In this document: in pieces, positions 7,711 to 15,738 of the stretch | Position numbering within the stretch: position 1 is the stretch's first letter | Layout: each line of letters starts with the position of its first letter | NCBI GenBank assembly: GCA_964632945.1 | Contig: CAZWCX010000125.1 | Span: 1-20,189 of the forward strand | Source of the DNA: CAZWCX01 sp964632945 | GTDB lineage: Bacteria; Planctomycetota; MHYJ01; WSZJ01; CAZWCX01 | Direction: 5' to 3' | DNA length: 20,189 bases | Program-made: the position numbers and the translations under genes | The notes under the pieces: model-generated | Seen by the model: the letters and a program-made list of their open reading frames with translations, nothing else | Database searches by the model: none | Told to the model about the DNA's origin: nothing

Positions 7711-8496
7711 ATGCCGATCGACCCGACGTCACCCGGCCCGGCGGCCGGATTTCCGACGACCCGATGGTCGATCATCCTCCGCGCCGGCGACCGCGCCTCC
7801 CCGGAGTGGCGCGATCACATGGAAGTGCTGTGCCGGCTGTATTGGATTCCCGTGTTCCAGTCGATCCGACGCTTTCACGGGTCCACCTCGGAGGACGCGG
7901 AAGATCTGACGCAGAAGTTCTTTCTCCATTTGATCGAGGGGACCCTCCTCGAATCGGTCGAGTGCGAGGGCGCGCGGTTTCGAACCTACCTGAAGGCCGG
8001 TCTGACCTGCTTCCTGCGCACCCACCGCCGCGACGAATCGCGAATCAAGCGCGGAGGCGGCGTGAAGCCCCTCCGACTCGACCCGCCCGGGGACGCCGCC
8101 CGCCTCGATCCGCCCTCGAACGATCTCCGTCCCGAGGAAGTGCTCGACCAGGAATGGAAGCGGGCGGTGATCCAGGAAGCCACGCGGAGGCTCCTGGGGC
8201 GATATGAACAGGAAGGCCGGCAGAAATACTCCGAGGTGTTTCGCCGCTACGTCCTGGCGGACGATTCCGAATCGCGTCCGACCTATCAGACCGTGGCGCA
8301 GGAACTGGGATTGGCGGAATCGGACGTCGGAAACTACCTGGCTCACGCCCGACGCCGATTGAAAGACCTCTTCCGCGAGGTAGTGGCGGATACGGTGTCC
8401 ACGCCCGAGGCACTCGACGCGGAATTGACGGAACTCCTGGGCCCGGCCGCCGTACCCCGACGTATGGACGGCGAAGCCCCAACCCCGGTGCCTTGA
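7711..8496 (+). CDS. ECF-family RNA polymerase sigma factor (planctomycete type)
   Basis: 261 residues. The N-terminus carries FPTTRWSII (14-22), the opening motif of a sigma-factor group abundant in Planctomycetota. Region 2 follows, with LCRLYWIPVFQSIRRF and DAEDLTQKFF (62-71), the core-polymerase and -10 binding part. Region 4 is at about 192-221 (YQTVAQELGLAESDVGNYLAHARRRLKDLF), a helix-turn-helix for the -35 element. A longer linker than usual (about 105-190) joins the two. ATG 7711 gives a start just before the conserved motif; only a weak GAG precedes it, and an in-frame start at 7546 would add 55 residues without coding character. No anti-sigma gene is adjacent. The TPR kinase upstream may regulate it, as similar sigma/kinase pairs suggest. 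Confidence 0.92.
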   Translation: MPIDPTSPGPAAGFPTTRWSIILRAGDRASPEWRDHMEVLCRLYWIPVFQSIRRFHGSTSEDAEDLTQKFFLHLIEGTLLESVECEGARFRTYLKAGLTCFLRTHRRDESRIKRGGGVKPLRLDPPGDAARLDPPSNDLRPEEVLDQEWKRAVIQEATRRLLGRYEQEGRQKYSEVFRRYVLADDSESRPTYQTVAQELGLAESDVGNYLAHARRRLKDLFREVVADTVSTPEALDAELTELLGPAAVPRRMDGEAPTPVP

Positions 8497-9010
8497 GCCT
8501 CCACACCCGCTGCGCGGGAACCGAAGAAGATCCTCCGCCCCGCGAGCCGCTGCAGAATCGGCCGATTCCCGGCCGCGCCCCCACCTGCCCACCTCCATGC
8601 CCTCCGCACGACCCCGTGAGACGAAGATCCCCGCCCCCACGAACCGCGAAACCGACGGCGGTGGTTCCCTCGCGCCGCTACGATTCGGGCAACCCAGAGG
8701 AATCCCGAAACCGCCCAGGGTAGGGCAACCGGGGGACCCGCACCCCGCGGTCACCGCTCGTGACGGCCCGCGCGATGAGGTTTCAACCGACGCCCTCTCC
8801 GATCCTCCCGTCCCCCTTCGGCATCGAAGTGAAGCACCGCGGAAACACTCCGGCTCACTTCGACCCCGTCGAAGTCGGCGAGCTCCGGGTGTCGCCGCGG
8901 TTCCCGCGGTCGCCGGTGGGGAGGAAGGTTCTCTTTCGCGCAGGTGGGGGGGGGGCTCTGGCCCCCGTGGGCGGGGTCCGAGGCGGCCGAGCGCTTCGGG
9001 ACCGCAGGGC
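8497..9010. other. 514-base convergent intergenic region
   Basis: It lies between the 3' ends of the sigma factor and the outer-membrane barrel gene. I see no gene in it. It contains a small hairpin CCCGC-TGC-GCGGG (8508-8520) just after the sigma-factor stop and a run of ten G residues (8946-8955) that forms part of the hairpin annotated at 8951-8966. Confidence 0.5.
8951..8966 (-). terminator. hairpin between convergent genes, possible terminator
   Basis: GGGGGC, a TCTG loop and GCCCCC make a perfect 6-bp GC stem, 45 bases beyond the stop of the minus-strand barrel gene and also downstream of the sigma factor. There is no T tract on either side, so intrinsic termination is uncertain. The G10 run entering the stem could be length-variable. 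Confidence 0.35.
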
Positions 9011-10423
9011 TCAGAATTGAACGCGACCCGAGAGGAATGCGAAACGCGGGCCTTCGGTATGGTCGATGAGGTCCTTCGCGAAGTCGCCGGCGAAGAATTT
9101 CGAGAAGCCGAACTCCAGTTGAATTCGCTCCGCGAGAGTGCAGGAAACCCAGAGGTCCAGTTCCGCGCCCACGTCTCGTCCCGCAGCGCCGGTGGGATCC
9201 GCAAGATAGACGGCGAAATTCTCGTCGTAGAATGCATCCCGCGCGCGATCGAGTCGGACGAGTCGGTAGTCGAGTTGGAGCGCGAGGTCTTCGAGCGGTT
9301 CGCAAGCGAACGTGAACACGGTTTCCCGCAGGTTGGCGAGCGTATAGAACGAGTAGTTCTGGATGTTGGGGAAGATCGGGACCCAAGTGCGCGAGCGCCG
9401 ATCGTCGGGGTTGCGGTCCCCGCTCGTGTGCGAATGCGCAACCCCCACGTACGGCTTGGCCCAGACCTCCTTGAACTCATACCCGACATCGGCGTAGTAC
9501 GCGTGTGCCCGCAGCGGATCGGGGCCGAAGCCGCCGGTTTCGTATGCCGCCTCGAAGTCGAAGCGCAACCCGCCGAGCACCTCGCCGGATAGGCGCAGGT
9601 CGAACAGATCGAAGGCGAGGTCCCCGGGAAGCGGCAGCGGGGCGTCCGGGTCCTGATCCGCTTCCGCGACTCCGCCGAACTGGCGTCGATCATCGCGGTA
9701 GCGAACGTAAAGAAACTCGACCGACGCCGCCTCGGTGAATTGCCAGGAGGCGTAGGCGCCGTAGACGTCCACGTGATGGCTCGATTCGTTGAAATGGCGA
9801 TCGACCTGATCCACGGGTCGGGCGTAGTACAATTCCGCGCGAACCGTGCCGGTATCGATGCCGGCGCGCGCGCCGTCGAAGTGGTTGTCGAGGTTTCGGA
9901 AGTCGTACAGGCCGAAGATGCGTTCGGCGCCGAAGGTGAAGTCCTGGCGGCCGAGGGTCGCGCGGGCGATTCCCGGGTGGGCCTGGAGGTAACACCGGCG
10001 CAGGTCTGGGCCGTCCTCTCCCACGTCGGGCCCGGCGCGCGATTCCTGTTCCTCGGCGTCCTGCGCCTCGATGCGAAGCGAGGCGAGGTCCTCGAGGGTG
10101 TACTCGAATCCGAGCCGGATGCGCTCGAGAATCAGAGTGTCGTCGTCGTGGAGGTCCCGATCGAAGTCGAAATTGTCCGAAGACTCGACCCGAATCCGCG
10201 TTTCGCCGACGACCGTGAGCCGGGATCCGTCCCACCGCCAGTGAAAGAGCGGGGGTGGACCGTCGACGACGTCCGCGGCCGGTGGTTCCGCGCCGGCGCC
10301 GGGACTCGGGGTCGACTGGCCGGGGAGCGAGTCTTCCGCCCGGGACCAAGCGGCCGCGACCAGAAGCAGCCCTGCGGCAAGCGCCCACGCCCCCCTCGAC
10401 ACGCTCCGCGAATGCACGCGCAC
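9011..10423 (-). CDS. alginate-export-like outer-membrane beta-barrel protein
   Basis: 470 residues with a GTG start at 10423, chosen because GGGGAGGGCGGA directly precedes it and it places a signal peptide at the N-terminus (VRVHSRSVSRGAWALAAGLLL, cleavage likely after SRA). The mature part alternates amphipathic strands: RLGFEYTLEDLASLRIEAQDAE, GRQDFTFGAERIFGLYDFRN, DGARAGIDTGTVRAELYYARP, and it ends in Phe (GRVQF), as outer-membrane barrels do. The order GRQ-x-ERIFG...FDGAR is that of alginate-export (AlgE-like) porins. It is probably a channel for anionic polysaccharide or other solutes; the substrate cannot be told. No alginate synthesis gene is nearby. Reading upstream of 10423 in the same frame crosses gene relics and is not coding. 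Confidence 0.85.
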   Translation of the reverse strand: MRVHSRSVSRGAWALAAGLLLVAAAWSRAEDSLPGQSTPSPGAGAEPPAADVVDGPPPLFHWRWDGSRLTVVGETRIRVESSDNFDFDRDLHDDDTLILERIRLGFEYTLEDLASLRIEAQDAEEQESRAGPDVGEDGPDLRRCYLQAHPGIARATLGRQDFTFGAERIFGLYDFRNLDNHFDGARAGIDTGTVRAELYYARPVDQVDRHFNESSHHVDVYGAYASWQFTEAASVEFLYVRYRDDRRQFGGVAEADQDPDAPLPLPGDLAFDLFDLRLSGEVLGGLRFDFEAAYETGGFGPDPLRAHAYYADVGYEFKEVWAKPYVGVAHSHTSGDRNPDDRRSRTWVPIFPNIQNYSFYTLANLRETVFTFACEPLEDLALQLDYRLVRLDRARDAFYDENFAVYLADPTGAAGRDVGAELDLWVSCTLAERIQLEFGFSKFFAGDFAKDLIDHTEGPRFAFLSGRVQF

Positions 10424-10504
10424 TCCGCCCTCCCCGCGACAAGCCTGCAACCGCACGGGATCATAGATCCAGGCCCCGGCCGAGCCAATAGAAACCATGC
10501 CTCC

Positions 10505-10590
10505 GGAGCGTAAACTTCGGCCCGGTGCGGGCGGGTCTCGCGGAGCGCCTGGAGCGGTCGGGCTTCCCGTCGATCGGTCGGCGGCGGCAC
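10505..10590 (+). pseudogene. relic of the Y1 transposase gene
   Basis: In the frame containing GTA 10511, the text VNFGPVRAGLAERLERSGFPSI lines up with VDLNPVRAGLADSLEGSEFTSI of the intact transposase (about 18249-18315). The nucleotides align without gaps over about 75 bases, L10521 to R18259. The Tyr before VDLNP in the intact protein, probably catalytic, is Ser here, and a stop lies a little upstream. Only about 28 codons remain. Confidence 0.75.
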
Positions 10591-10641
10591 CCGTGCGGGC
10601 TCGGAGTCCAGGGGCTTCCGTTTGAAAACCACGCCCACCCC

Positions 10642-10790
10642 ATGCCGCGCTCTCGGTCCGACGCTTCCTCCCTGCGGCAAGGCTTCCGCGAGATCGCCGC
10701 GCCGGCGCCTCTCGCCCGCGACCCGGGGCGCCGTGCCGCTGCCCCGCCTGGGAGTCGCTCTTCCTCGAGTACTCCGGGGGCGTCCGGCTG
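10642..10790 (+). pseudogene. mfd: relic of the 5' end of mfd
   Basis: From ATG 10642 the frame reads MPRSRSDASSLRQGFREIAA then PLARDPG, matching MPRTLSDAASLLQRFRRIPA and ALARDLG at the start of the intact mfd (19617). One extra G near 10727 shifts the frame. At 10742 the match jumps: CCCCGC is followed by CTGGGAGTCGCTC, which in mfd lies 167 bases further on, after a second CCCCGC (19716-19721 and 19883-19888). A further short match (TACTCCGGG against TTCTCCGGC) suggests another loss of about 24 bases. Similarity also extends some 20 bases upstream of the ATG. This is a decayed, internally deleted copy and occupies the upstream region of the barrel gene. Confidence 0.8.
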
Positions 10791-10837
10791 GGTGGCGAAC
10801 GGAGAAGCCGTTCAAGAATCACCCGGACTGGTCGCGC

Positions 10838-13174
10838 TTACTTTCCGTCCGGGGTCATGCGGGCCTCGATTCCCTGCAGCTCGCGGCGCGCCTGCGGGAC
10901 ATGCTTCGACAAGGGGAATCCTTCCACCACGCCGGCGAACATCTCGCGTGCGCCGCGCAGGTCGTTCGCTTCCAGGCAGCTCGCGCCCGCCGCCATGCGT
11001 TTCGCGGCCTCGTCTTCGAGGGAGGCCATCACGCGCGGATCGGCCCACAGCGCGTCCCGCCGCACTCGCGCCGCTGCACCGGCCGGCGATCCCGGCTGCT
11101 CGCGGGCGAGCTGGTGGTAGGCCCGGATCGCCGTGCCGGGTTTCCCCAGCGTTTCCGAGGCGCGCGCGAACGCGAGCCATGACCCCGAGGGATCGGGCGC
11201 GGTCGCCGTGGGGGCCGGCGGGCCTCCGGCGGGAGCGCGGTTCGGAGCGGTCGCCAGCGTCAACAGCAGCTCGCGCGCCTCCTCCGCCTCGGGCAGGGTC
11301 GGGAAGCCCTCCACCACCTGCGTCCATCGGCCGGTCGCTGCGCGCCGGTCTCCTTCGGCGAAACGGGACTTGCCCTCGTCGAGGAGCTCCCGCGCGCGGT
11401 TGCGGACCTGCGCCGAGATCTTCGGGTCGCCCATCAGGCCGCGGATCCGCGCCCGCGAGAGCGGGGCGAACCGGCTGGCGGAGAATTCCGTCACCACGGT
11501 GTAGTAGCGTTCGAGCGCCTCCGCGTACCGGGAGGCTTCTTCGTGGGCCCGCGCCTCCCGGAAGATCTTCTCGGCCGCCGACTCCTCGCCGGCCGGCCCG
11601 GCGGTGCCGCGCGCTCCGGTCCGGCCGGCGTACGCGACCCCGCGGCCGCCGCGCATCCCCAGCATCGCCCCTGCCCGCACCGCCTGTCGGCCCAGTTCCG
11701 AACCCTCGCCGAGTTGCGCGAGCTGTTCGAAAAAACGCCGCGCAACCCGGTCCGCCGGCTCGGTGGTCACCGGCGTCGCCGACTTCGACGGTCCCTCGGC
11801 ATGGACGCGATCGTGCAGGGGGGCGCCGCCGGCGTACCCGTCGGCGGGCACGCCGCCCGAATTCGGATTGCCGGCGCCCCCTCCTTCCGAGAGCTCCCCG
11901 CGCAACCAGCGCTCGTATTGTTTCCGCGCCGAAAAGTCGTCGGCGAGCGTTCCGGCGATCTCGCGCGCGCGCTCCTCGTTCCCCGCGCGGGCCGCGGCGA
12001 TCGCTTCCCGCCAGCGCGCCTCGAAATCGAGCGGCAGACCCGACACCACCGGCGGCTGGAACTGCACCGTCGGAAGCTGCGGCAACCATGCGGCCAGCGC
12101 CTTCAGGTCCGCGGCCGTCCCGGCCGGCAGCGCGGCGGCGGGCGTGGTGCGGCGGCCCGTCTCCCACTCCTCCGCCGAGATTCCCTCGTTGACCCGCGGA
12201 TCGTTGAACAGCACCGTCGCCCCGGGACCACCGACGCTCACGGTGAGCATCGGAATCCACAAGGGCCCGCGCGGTCCGATCAACGGCCGGAAAAATCGCC
12301 AGGTGCTTCCCGCCGGTCCGCCGAATCCTCCCGACAGGTCCATCAGGTTGTGCGGATAATGGTCCATCGCCCACACCACCTGGCGCAACGTGCCGAACTC
12401 CCCGATCGCGTCCTGGTGCCCCAGCGCCGAGAACCCGTAGCGCCAGTATCCCTGGTCGCGATGAACCACCATCGTCTTCTCGATGTGGATCATCGATGCC
12501 CAGAAGTGCGTGTCCAACCCCGGCCCCGGATGGATCCAAAAGCACTTCACCGGAGTTCGCGAGAGCGGATTCAGGTCCAGCATGATGATCTGCACGAGGA
12601 TGATGCTGCGCGCGAACGACAGGATCGAACGTCCGAGCCCGAGCCGGATGTCCACCCGGCTCATCACCAGGTGCCCCCGGGCATGTTCCAGGAGCGACTT
12701 GTCCCACAGCAGCCATTGCATCTCCTCGAGGTCCTTCCCGGCCTCGTCGAGGGCCGCCTTCCCCTCCTCCGGCAGGTCTTCCATCCCCTCCATCTTCACG
12801 CGGGTCTCGCCGTTCCGCCACAGCAGCTTGGGCCGCATCGTGAACCCGCCCGACCTCGTGGCGGCCGCGGACATCGGCTCGTCGATGTAGACCTTGAAGT
12901 CGTTCATCCCCTCGAGGTGGGGATGGTGATACAGCAGGTCCATGAACGCCATGATCGCGAACGTCTCGGGGCTGGTCAGACCGTTCAGCATCGCCCGCGC
13001 GAACATCGTCTCGATGAATTCCTGCGGCGTCGACGGCTCCCGGGCGGCGATCTCCGTGGCGCGGTCGTGGAGTTCCTCGTCCGTGAGCTCCTCCGCGGCC
13101 GCCCGTGGAATCCCCCGGAAGAGCAGCAATACGACGATCAGGGCGAGCGGCAGCAGGCGGAGCAGGGTGGGCAT
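10838..13174 (-). CDS. large secreted protein of unknown function with TPR-like C-terminus
   Basis: 778 residues. It begins MPTLLRLLPLALIVV and has a clear signal peptide with likely cleavage after PRAAA. The middle (about 60-330) is rich in Trp, His and Met, including LLYHHPHLEGMNDFK, WIHPGPGLDTHFWASMIHIEK and VVWAMDHYPHNLMDLSGGFGG, and resembles no family I recognise. About 460-520 is a Gly/Ala-rich linker. The last 250 residues are helical repeats of the YbgF/TPR style (YAEALERYYTVVTEF, FAEGDRRAATGRWTQVVEGFP, LRGAREMFAGVVEGFP). ATG 13174 is preceded by GAGGAA at a good distance. Its start, ribosome binding site and signal peptide lie inside a repeat that recurs at 18972-19355; the mature part is not repeated. 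It is probably periplasmic or envelope-associated. Confidence 0.88.
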   Translation of the reverse strand: MPTLLRLLPLALIVVLLLFRGIPRAAAEELTDEELHDRATEIAAREPSTPQEFIETMFARAMLNGLTSPETFAIMAFMDLLYHHPHLEGMNDFKVYIDEPMSAAATRSGGFTMRPKLLWRNGETRVKMEGMEDLPEEGKAALDEAGKDLEEMQWLLWDKSLLEHARGHLVMSRVDIRLGLGRSILSFARSIILVQIIMLDLNPLSRTPVKCFWIHPGPGLDTHFWASMIHIEKTMVVHRDQGYWRYGFSALGHQDAIGEFGTLRQVVWAMDHYPHNLMDLSGGFGGPAGSTWRFFRPLIGPRGPLWIPMLTVSVGGPGATVLFNDPRVNEGISAEEWETGRRTTPAAALPAGTAADLKALAAWLPQLPTVQFQPPVVSGLPLDFEARWREAIAAARAGNEERAREIAGTLADDFSARKQYERWLRGELSEGGGAGNPNSGGVPADGYAGGAPLHDRVHAEGPSKSATPVTTEPADRVARRFFEQLAQLGEGSELGRQAVRAGAMLGMRGGRGVAYAGRTGARGTAGPAGEESAAEKIFREARAHEEASRYAEALERYYTVVTEFSASRFAPLSRARIRGLMGDPKISAQVRNRARELLDEGKSRFAEGDRRAATGRWTQVVEGFPTLPEAEEARELLLTLATAPNRAPAGGPPAPTATAPDPSGSWLAFARASETLGKPGTAIRAYHQLAREQPGSPAGAAARVRRDALWADPRVMASLEDEAAKRMAAGASCLEANDLRGAREMFAGVVEGFPLSKHVPQARRELQGIEARMTPDGK

Positions 13175-13520
13175 GAGTTGGATTCCTCAGCGGGAGGCCG
13201 GCCGGCGCCACCGGCGGGGATGAAACGAACGTGGATCGTGCGCCTGGGGCAGGCCTCGCTCCCGCACCGCCCTCCCCCGAGCGCGGGCGGGGGGAAGGCG
13301 GAACTCCCGCGATCCTGAGGAAGGTTGCGCCGGCATTGCCGCGAATCCGCAGCGTACTCCCGCGGCCGGGCCCGATCCGGCGATGGGAACCTGGAAAAAC
13401 CAGGCGCCGCAGGGAGAGCCCGCGAACGGTGTGCCCGGTGGCCCGGAGGGCACCGGGTACGCCATTCGGGGGAGGGCACCGGAGAGAGTACTCGCTTGGG
13501 ACCGGAAAGTCACGGCTCGC
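13090..13520 (-). repeat. duplicated start/signal-peptide module, copy A
   Basis: Copy A aligns with 18972-19355. By hand count, 13090-13174 differs from 18972-19056 at 6 of 85 positions, and 13261-13520 differs from 19096-19355 at 21 of 260 with no gap. Between these blocks copy A has 47 extra bases within 13212-13260. Weaker similarity continues to about 13555. On the minus strand the module reads: 260 bases of upstream sequence with hairpins, a GAGGAA ribosome binding site, ATG and signal peptide. Alignable similarity ends at the codons for AAAE, the signal-peptide boundary. It also holds an imperfect GC stem at 13267-13301. Confidence 0.93.
13431..13460. repeat. conserved hairpin inside the duplicated module
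   Basis: GTGCCCGGTG (13431-13440) pairs with CACCGGGTAC (13451-13460) with one G-T pair and a 10-base loop. The same stem is intact in the second copy (19266-19295); the only difference is one base in the loop, although neighbouring sequence has changed at several sites. Confidence 0.6.
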
Positions 13521-13550
13521 TTGAAGCGCGCCGGGCGATCGGCACGGGGG

Positions 13551-13811
13551 AACGGAGAAGGACTTGATGGCCCCGCCGCCGAGCGCGATCTCCAGCCGGC
13601 GCCCGGGTACGCCGGCGAGCGCTTCCTCGTTACCAAAGCGGGTGTGGGGGGGGCCGTCGTGGCCGTGCGGGGTCTCCGCCGGACCGGCGACGAGGGTCGG
13701 GTCGGCGGGCCGCAGCCGCTCCGGACCCGGCGCGGCCGTCCGCGCGAGCCACGCGATCCAGGCGGCCGACCAGACCAGGGCACAGAGAACGATCTTCCGT
13801 CTGAGTTCCAT
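13551..13811 (-). pseudogene. 5' fragment of a membrane-anchored protein, possibly YidC-like
   Basis: From ATG 13811, preceded by GAGGTGGGGGAAGC, about 87 codons with good G/C third-position bias encode MELRRKIVLCALVWSAAWI, an N-terminal membrane segment, then a Pro-rich linker and GRRLEIALGGGAIKSFSV. A short N-terminal membrane anchor followed by a linker and a GGxI strand resembles the beginning of YidC insertases, but this is weak evidence. After about 13550 the frame runs into the duplicated module and then out of frame through the 778-residue gene, so the body of the protein is missing. I read it as a gene start cut off by a rearrangement. Confidence 0.5.
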
Positions 13812-14001
13812 GCTTCCCCCACCTCAATTCAGGCCCTTCGACGGCTCCCGCGGCCGAACGTCCTTCCGGCAGAGGGTTCTCGTTAACATTAGATGAACGA
13901 TCAGTCACGAAAGTCCCGCGCCCGGGCCGGGCCGGGTCGGCGCGAGCGGGGAGCGCCGCCGATCCTTGCCGCACAGGCTCGCCCGCGGTACGTTTCGGCC
14001 C

Positions 14002-14898
14002 ATGAGCCCTCGCCTGCGCCCCCGGTCTGCCGCCATCCTCCTCGTGCTGGCCTTCCTCGTCCTCGGAGGCGGGGAATGGGTCCCCCGACCCGCGACGATC
14101 GAGACGGTCGCGGGGGATACGTACGTCTCGTTCCAGCCGGTCGTCGCCGCCCGGATCCTGCTCGAAGGGGCGCGGGTGCGCGAGAAGGACCTGCGCATCT
14201 ACGGCGTGCGCGGGCGCGTGAGGGAATTCGACCTCGAGGAGGCCCCGCGAGGCACCTGGGTGCGGTTCGATCCGCCCGCGGACGTGGCGGAGATCACCGC
14301 GCTCGATCTCGTCGCCCCCAAGCTCCGCGTCCTCGTCCCCGCCGCCGCAATCGCCCCGCGCCGGGCCCCCGCGCCGGGCGCCCTCGAAGCCCTCGGGGAA
14401 TTCAAGATCACCTTTTATTGGGTTGCGCTCGAGGGGGAGCCGGGGAAGGAGCCGGCCGACACGCCCCTCCTCGACCCCGAGGGACGGGAATTGGGGCGAT
14501 TCACCCGATCCTTCGTGAAGCGCGTCGGCATCGAGGGGACGGGCAAGCTGCGCGACGGACGGGTGATCAACGTATCGGGAAAAGAAGGCGCCTTCGAGGT
14601 CGTCCGCTGCCCGAACGGACTCGGGACCGCGGGCTACCATCTGATTCCCTACCGTTCCGTGGCGGTCGACCGCGACGTGGTCCCGATCGGCACTCCGCTC
14701 TACCTTCCCGCCGCGGTCGGGGCGAAGCTTCCCGACGGGACCGTCCACGACGGACGCTTCTGGGCGCACGACGTCGGCGGCGGCATCGACGGCTGGCACC
14801 TCGACTTGTTCACCGGCGCCGGCGACCGCCGCGAGCCCCTGGAGAAGGCGGGGGTGAAGAACCTCAAGACCACTGCCGTGTTCGCGATCCGCGAGTAG
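14002..14898 (+). CDS. 3D-domain protein (MltA/YuiC-like double-psi barrel)
   Basis: 298 residues. A short N-terminal hydrophobic segment (AAILLVLAFLVLGGGE, 10-25) is a signal peptide or anchor. Residues 27-115 form a beta-rich region. From about 130 the protein matches the 3D domain: FKITFYW, later RSVAVDRDVVPIGTPLYLP (218-236), and the three aspartates in FWAHDVGGGIDGWHLDLF (Asp257, Asp263, Asp268). This domain forms the catalytic core of MltA lytic transglycosylases and of stationary-phase cell-wall hydrolases such as YuiC, so the likely role is peptidoglycan cleavage in the cell envelope. ATG 14002 was chosen because it directly precedes the hydrophobic segment; an in-frame start at 13966 would add 12 residues. 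The divergent gene fragment starts 190 bases upstream. Confidence 0.85.
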   Translation: MSPRLRPRSAAILLVLAFLVLGGGEWVPRPATIETVAGDTYVSFQPVVAARILLEGARVREKDLRIYGVRGRVREFDLEEAPRGTWVRFDPPADVAEITALDLVAPKLRVLVPAAAIAPRRAPAPGALEALGEFKITFYWVALEGEPGKEPADTPLLDPEGRELGRFTRSFVKRVGIEGTGKLRDGRVINVSGKEGAFEVVRCPNGLGTAGYHLIPYRSVAVDRDVVPIGTPLYLPAAVGAKLPDGTVHDGRFWAHDVGGGIDGWHLDLFTGAGDRREPLEKAGVKNLKTTAVFAIRE

Positions 14899-14912
14899 GG
14901 ACGGAAAGCACC

Positions 14913-15520
14913 GTGGTCACGGCGCCGATCCACGACGCGGTGGTGATCGCGGCGTCCGGCGTGGTCCTCGACCTGAACGGCTTTTCCATCGAAGCCCCCA
15001 CCGGGACGGTCGCGCTGGCGATCGCGGCGTCCGGCGGACGCCCCGATCGAGGACGTGGTGGTCCGCAACGGCGTGATCCGCGGCGGCGACCTCGGCGTGT
15101 CGGTGAGCCGCAGTCGGCGCTGCCGGATCGAGGACGTGACCGTGGGCGCGTCGGAGTGGGCGATCCGCTCGGTGGACGGCGAAGACGCGGTCCTCGCGCG
15201 AACCACCGCGATCGCGGCGCGGATCGGCGTGCTCGACGAGTTCTCGCAGCGGACGCGGATCGAGACGTGCGCGGTCCTCGCGGAGCAGGCGCCGACGCAC
15301 TTCTCCGCGGCGGCCGCGGGTCTGCGGGAAAGAGACCACCACGCGTCGATCCAGGGGCTCGAAGTAGCCGGGCCATTCGGGCCTGCGGCGCTCGCGCACT
15401 TCGACCACGACATCGACGGGTCGAACCTCGTGAACGTTCCACTCCCGCCCACGCTCGAGAGCCAGGCGACGAGGTTCGCCCGCAGCGCCGCGAGCTGGGC
15501 CCAAAGCGTCGCCGTCCTAC
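14913..15520 (+). pseudogene. frameshifted, 5'-truncated right-handed beta-helix protein
   Basis: Two frames together encode a parallel beta-helix. The first (14913 to about 15040) reads VVTAPIHDAVVIAASGVVLDLNGFSIEAPTG, the second (about 15036 on) ADAPIEDVVVRNGVIRGGDLGVSV then CRIEDVTVGASEWAIRS. The VLDLNGF...VRNGVIRG order is typical of pectate-lyase-like repeat proteins. They would join if a single base near 15036-15040 were removed, so either the gene is broken or the sequence has an error. The signal peptide and first strands are missing: the coding signal begins 14 bases after the 3D-domain gene, with only a GTG (14913) available. G/C third-position bias persists in the second frame to about 15515, but no stop follows nearby, so the 3' end is also unclear. 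I see nothing in 15521-15738. Confidence 0.6.
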
Positions 15521-15738
15521 GCGCTACGCGGCGCTCGGGTCTTCCAAGTTCCTATCGCCTGGCGCTTCCAGGAGGGAGCCGGGAGGGGCCGCCGACGAAG
15601 GTGCGTCGTGCACCGATGGTGCAAGAGGAGGCATCCGAAGCGGGGCGAGCAGGGCGGTGGGTGCGGCCCCGCTCGCGGAATGCGTGGGGCCTCCGTGATG
15701 CTGCCGGGGTGCGGAGAACGAGAATCCGCACCGGCTGT

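Noticed and set aside
8760..9020. An 86-codon plus-strand frame before the barrel gene's stop
   Set aside because: It runs through the G10 tract, has no ribosome binding site and no recognisable motif.
10812..13811. A continuous 999-codon minus-strand frame
   Set aside because: Only its first 87 or so codons look coding; afterwards it crosses the duplicated module and then overlaps the 778-residue gene out of frame, giving Arg/Gly/Pro-rich nonsense.
13966..14000. TTGCCG...TACGTT as promoter of the 3D-domain gene
   Set aside because: Spacing is right, but the -10 matches the consensus at only 3 of 6 positions and would overlap the start region.
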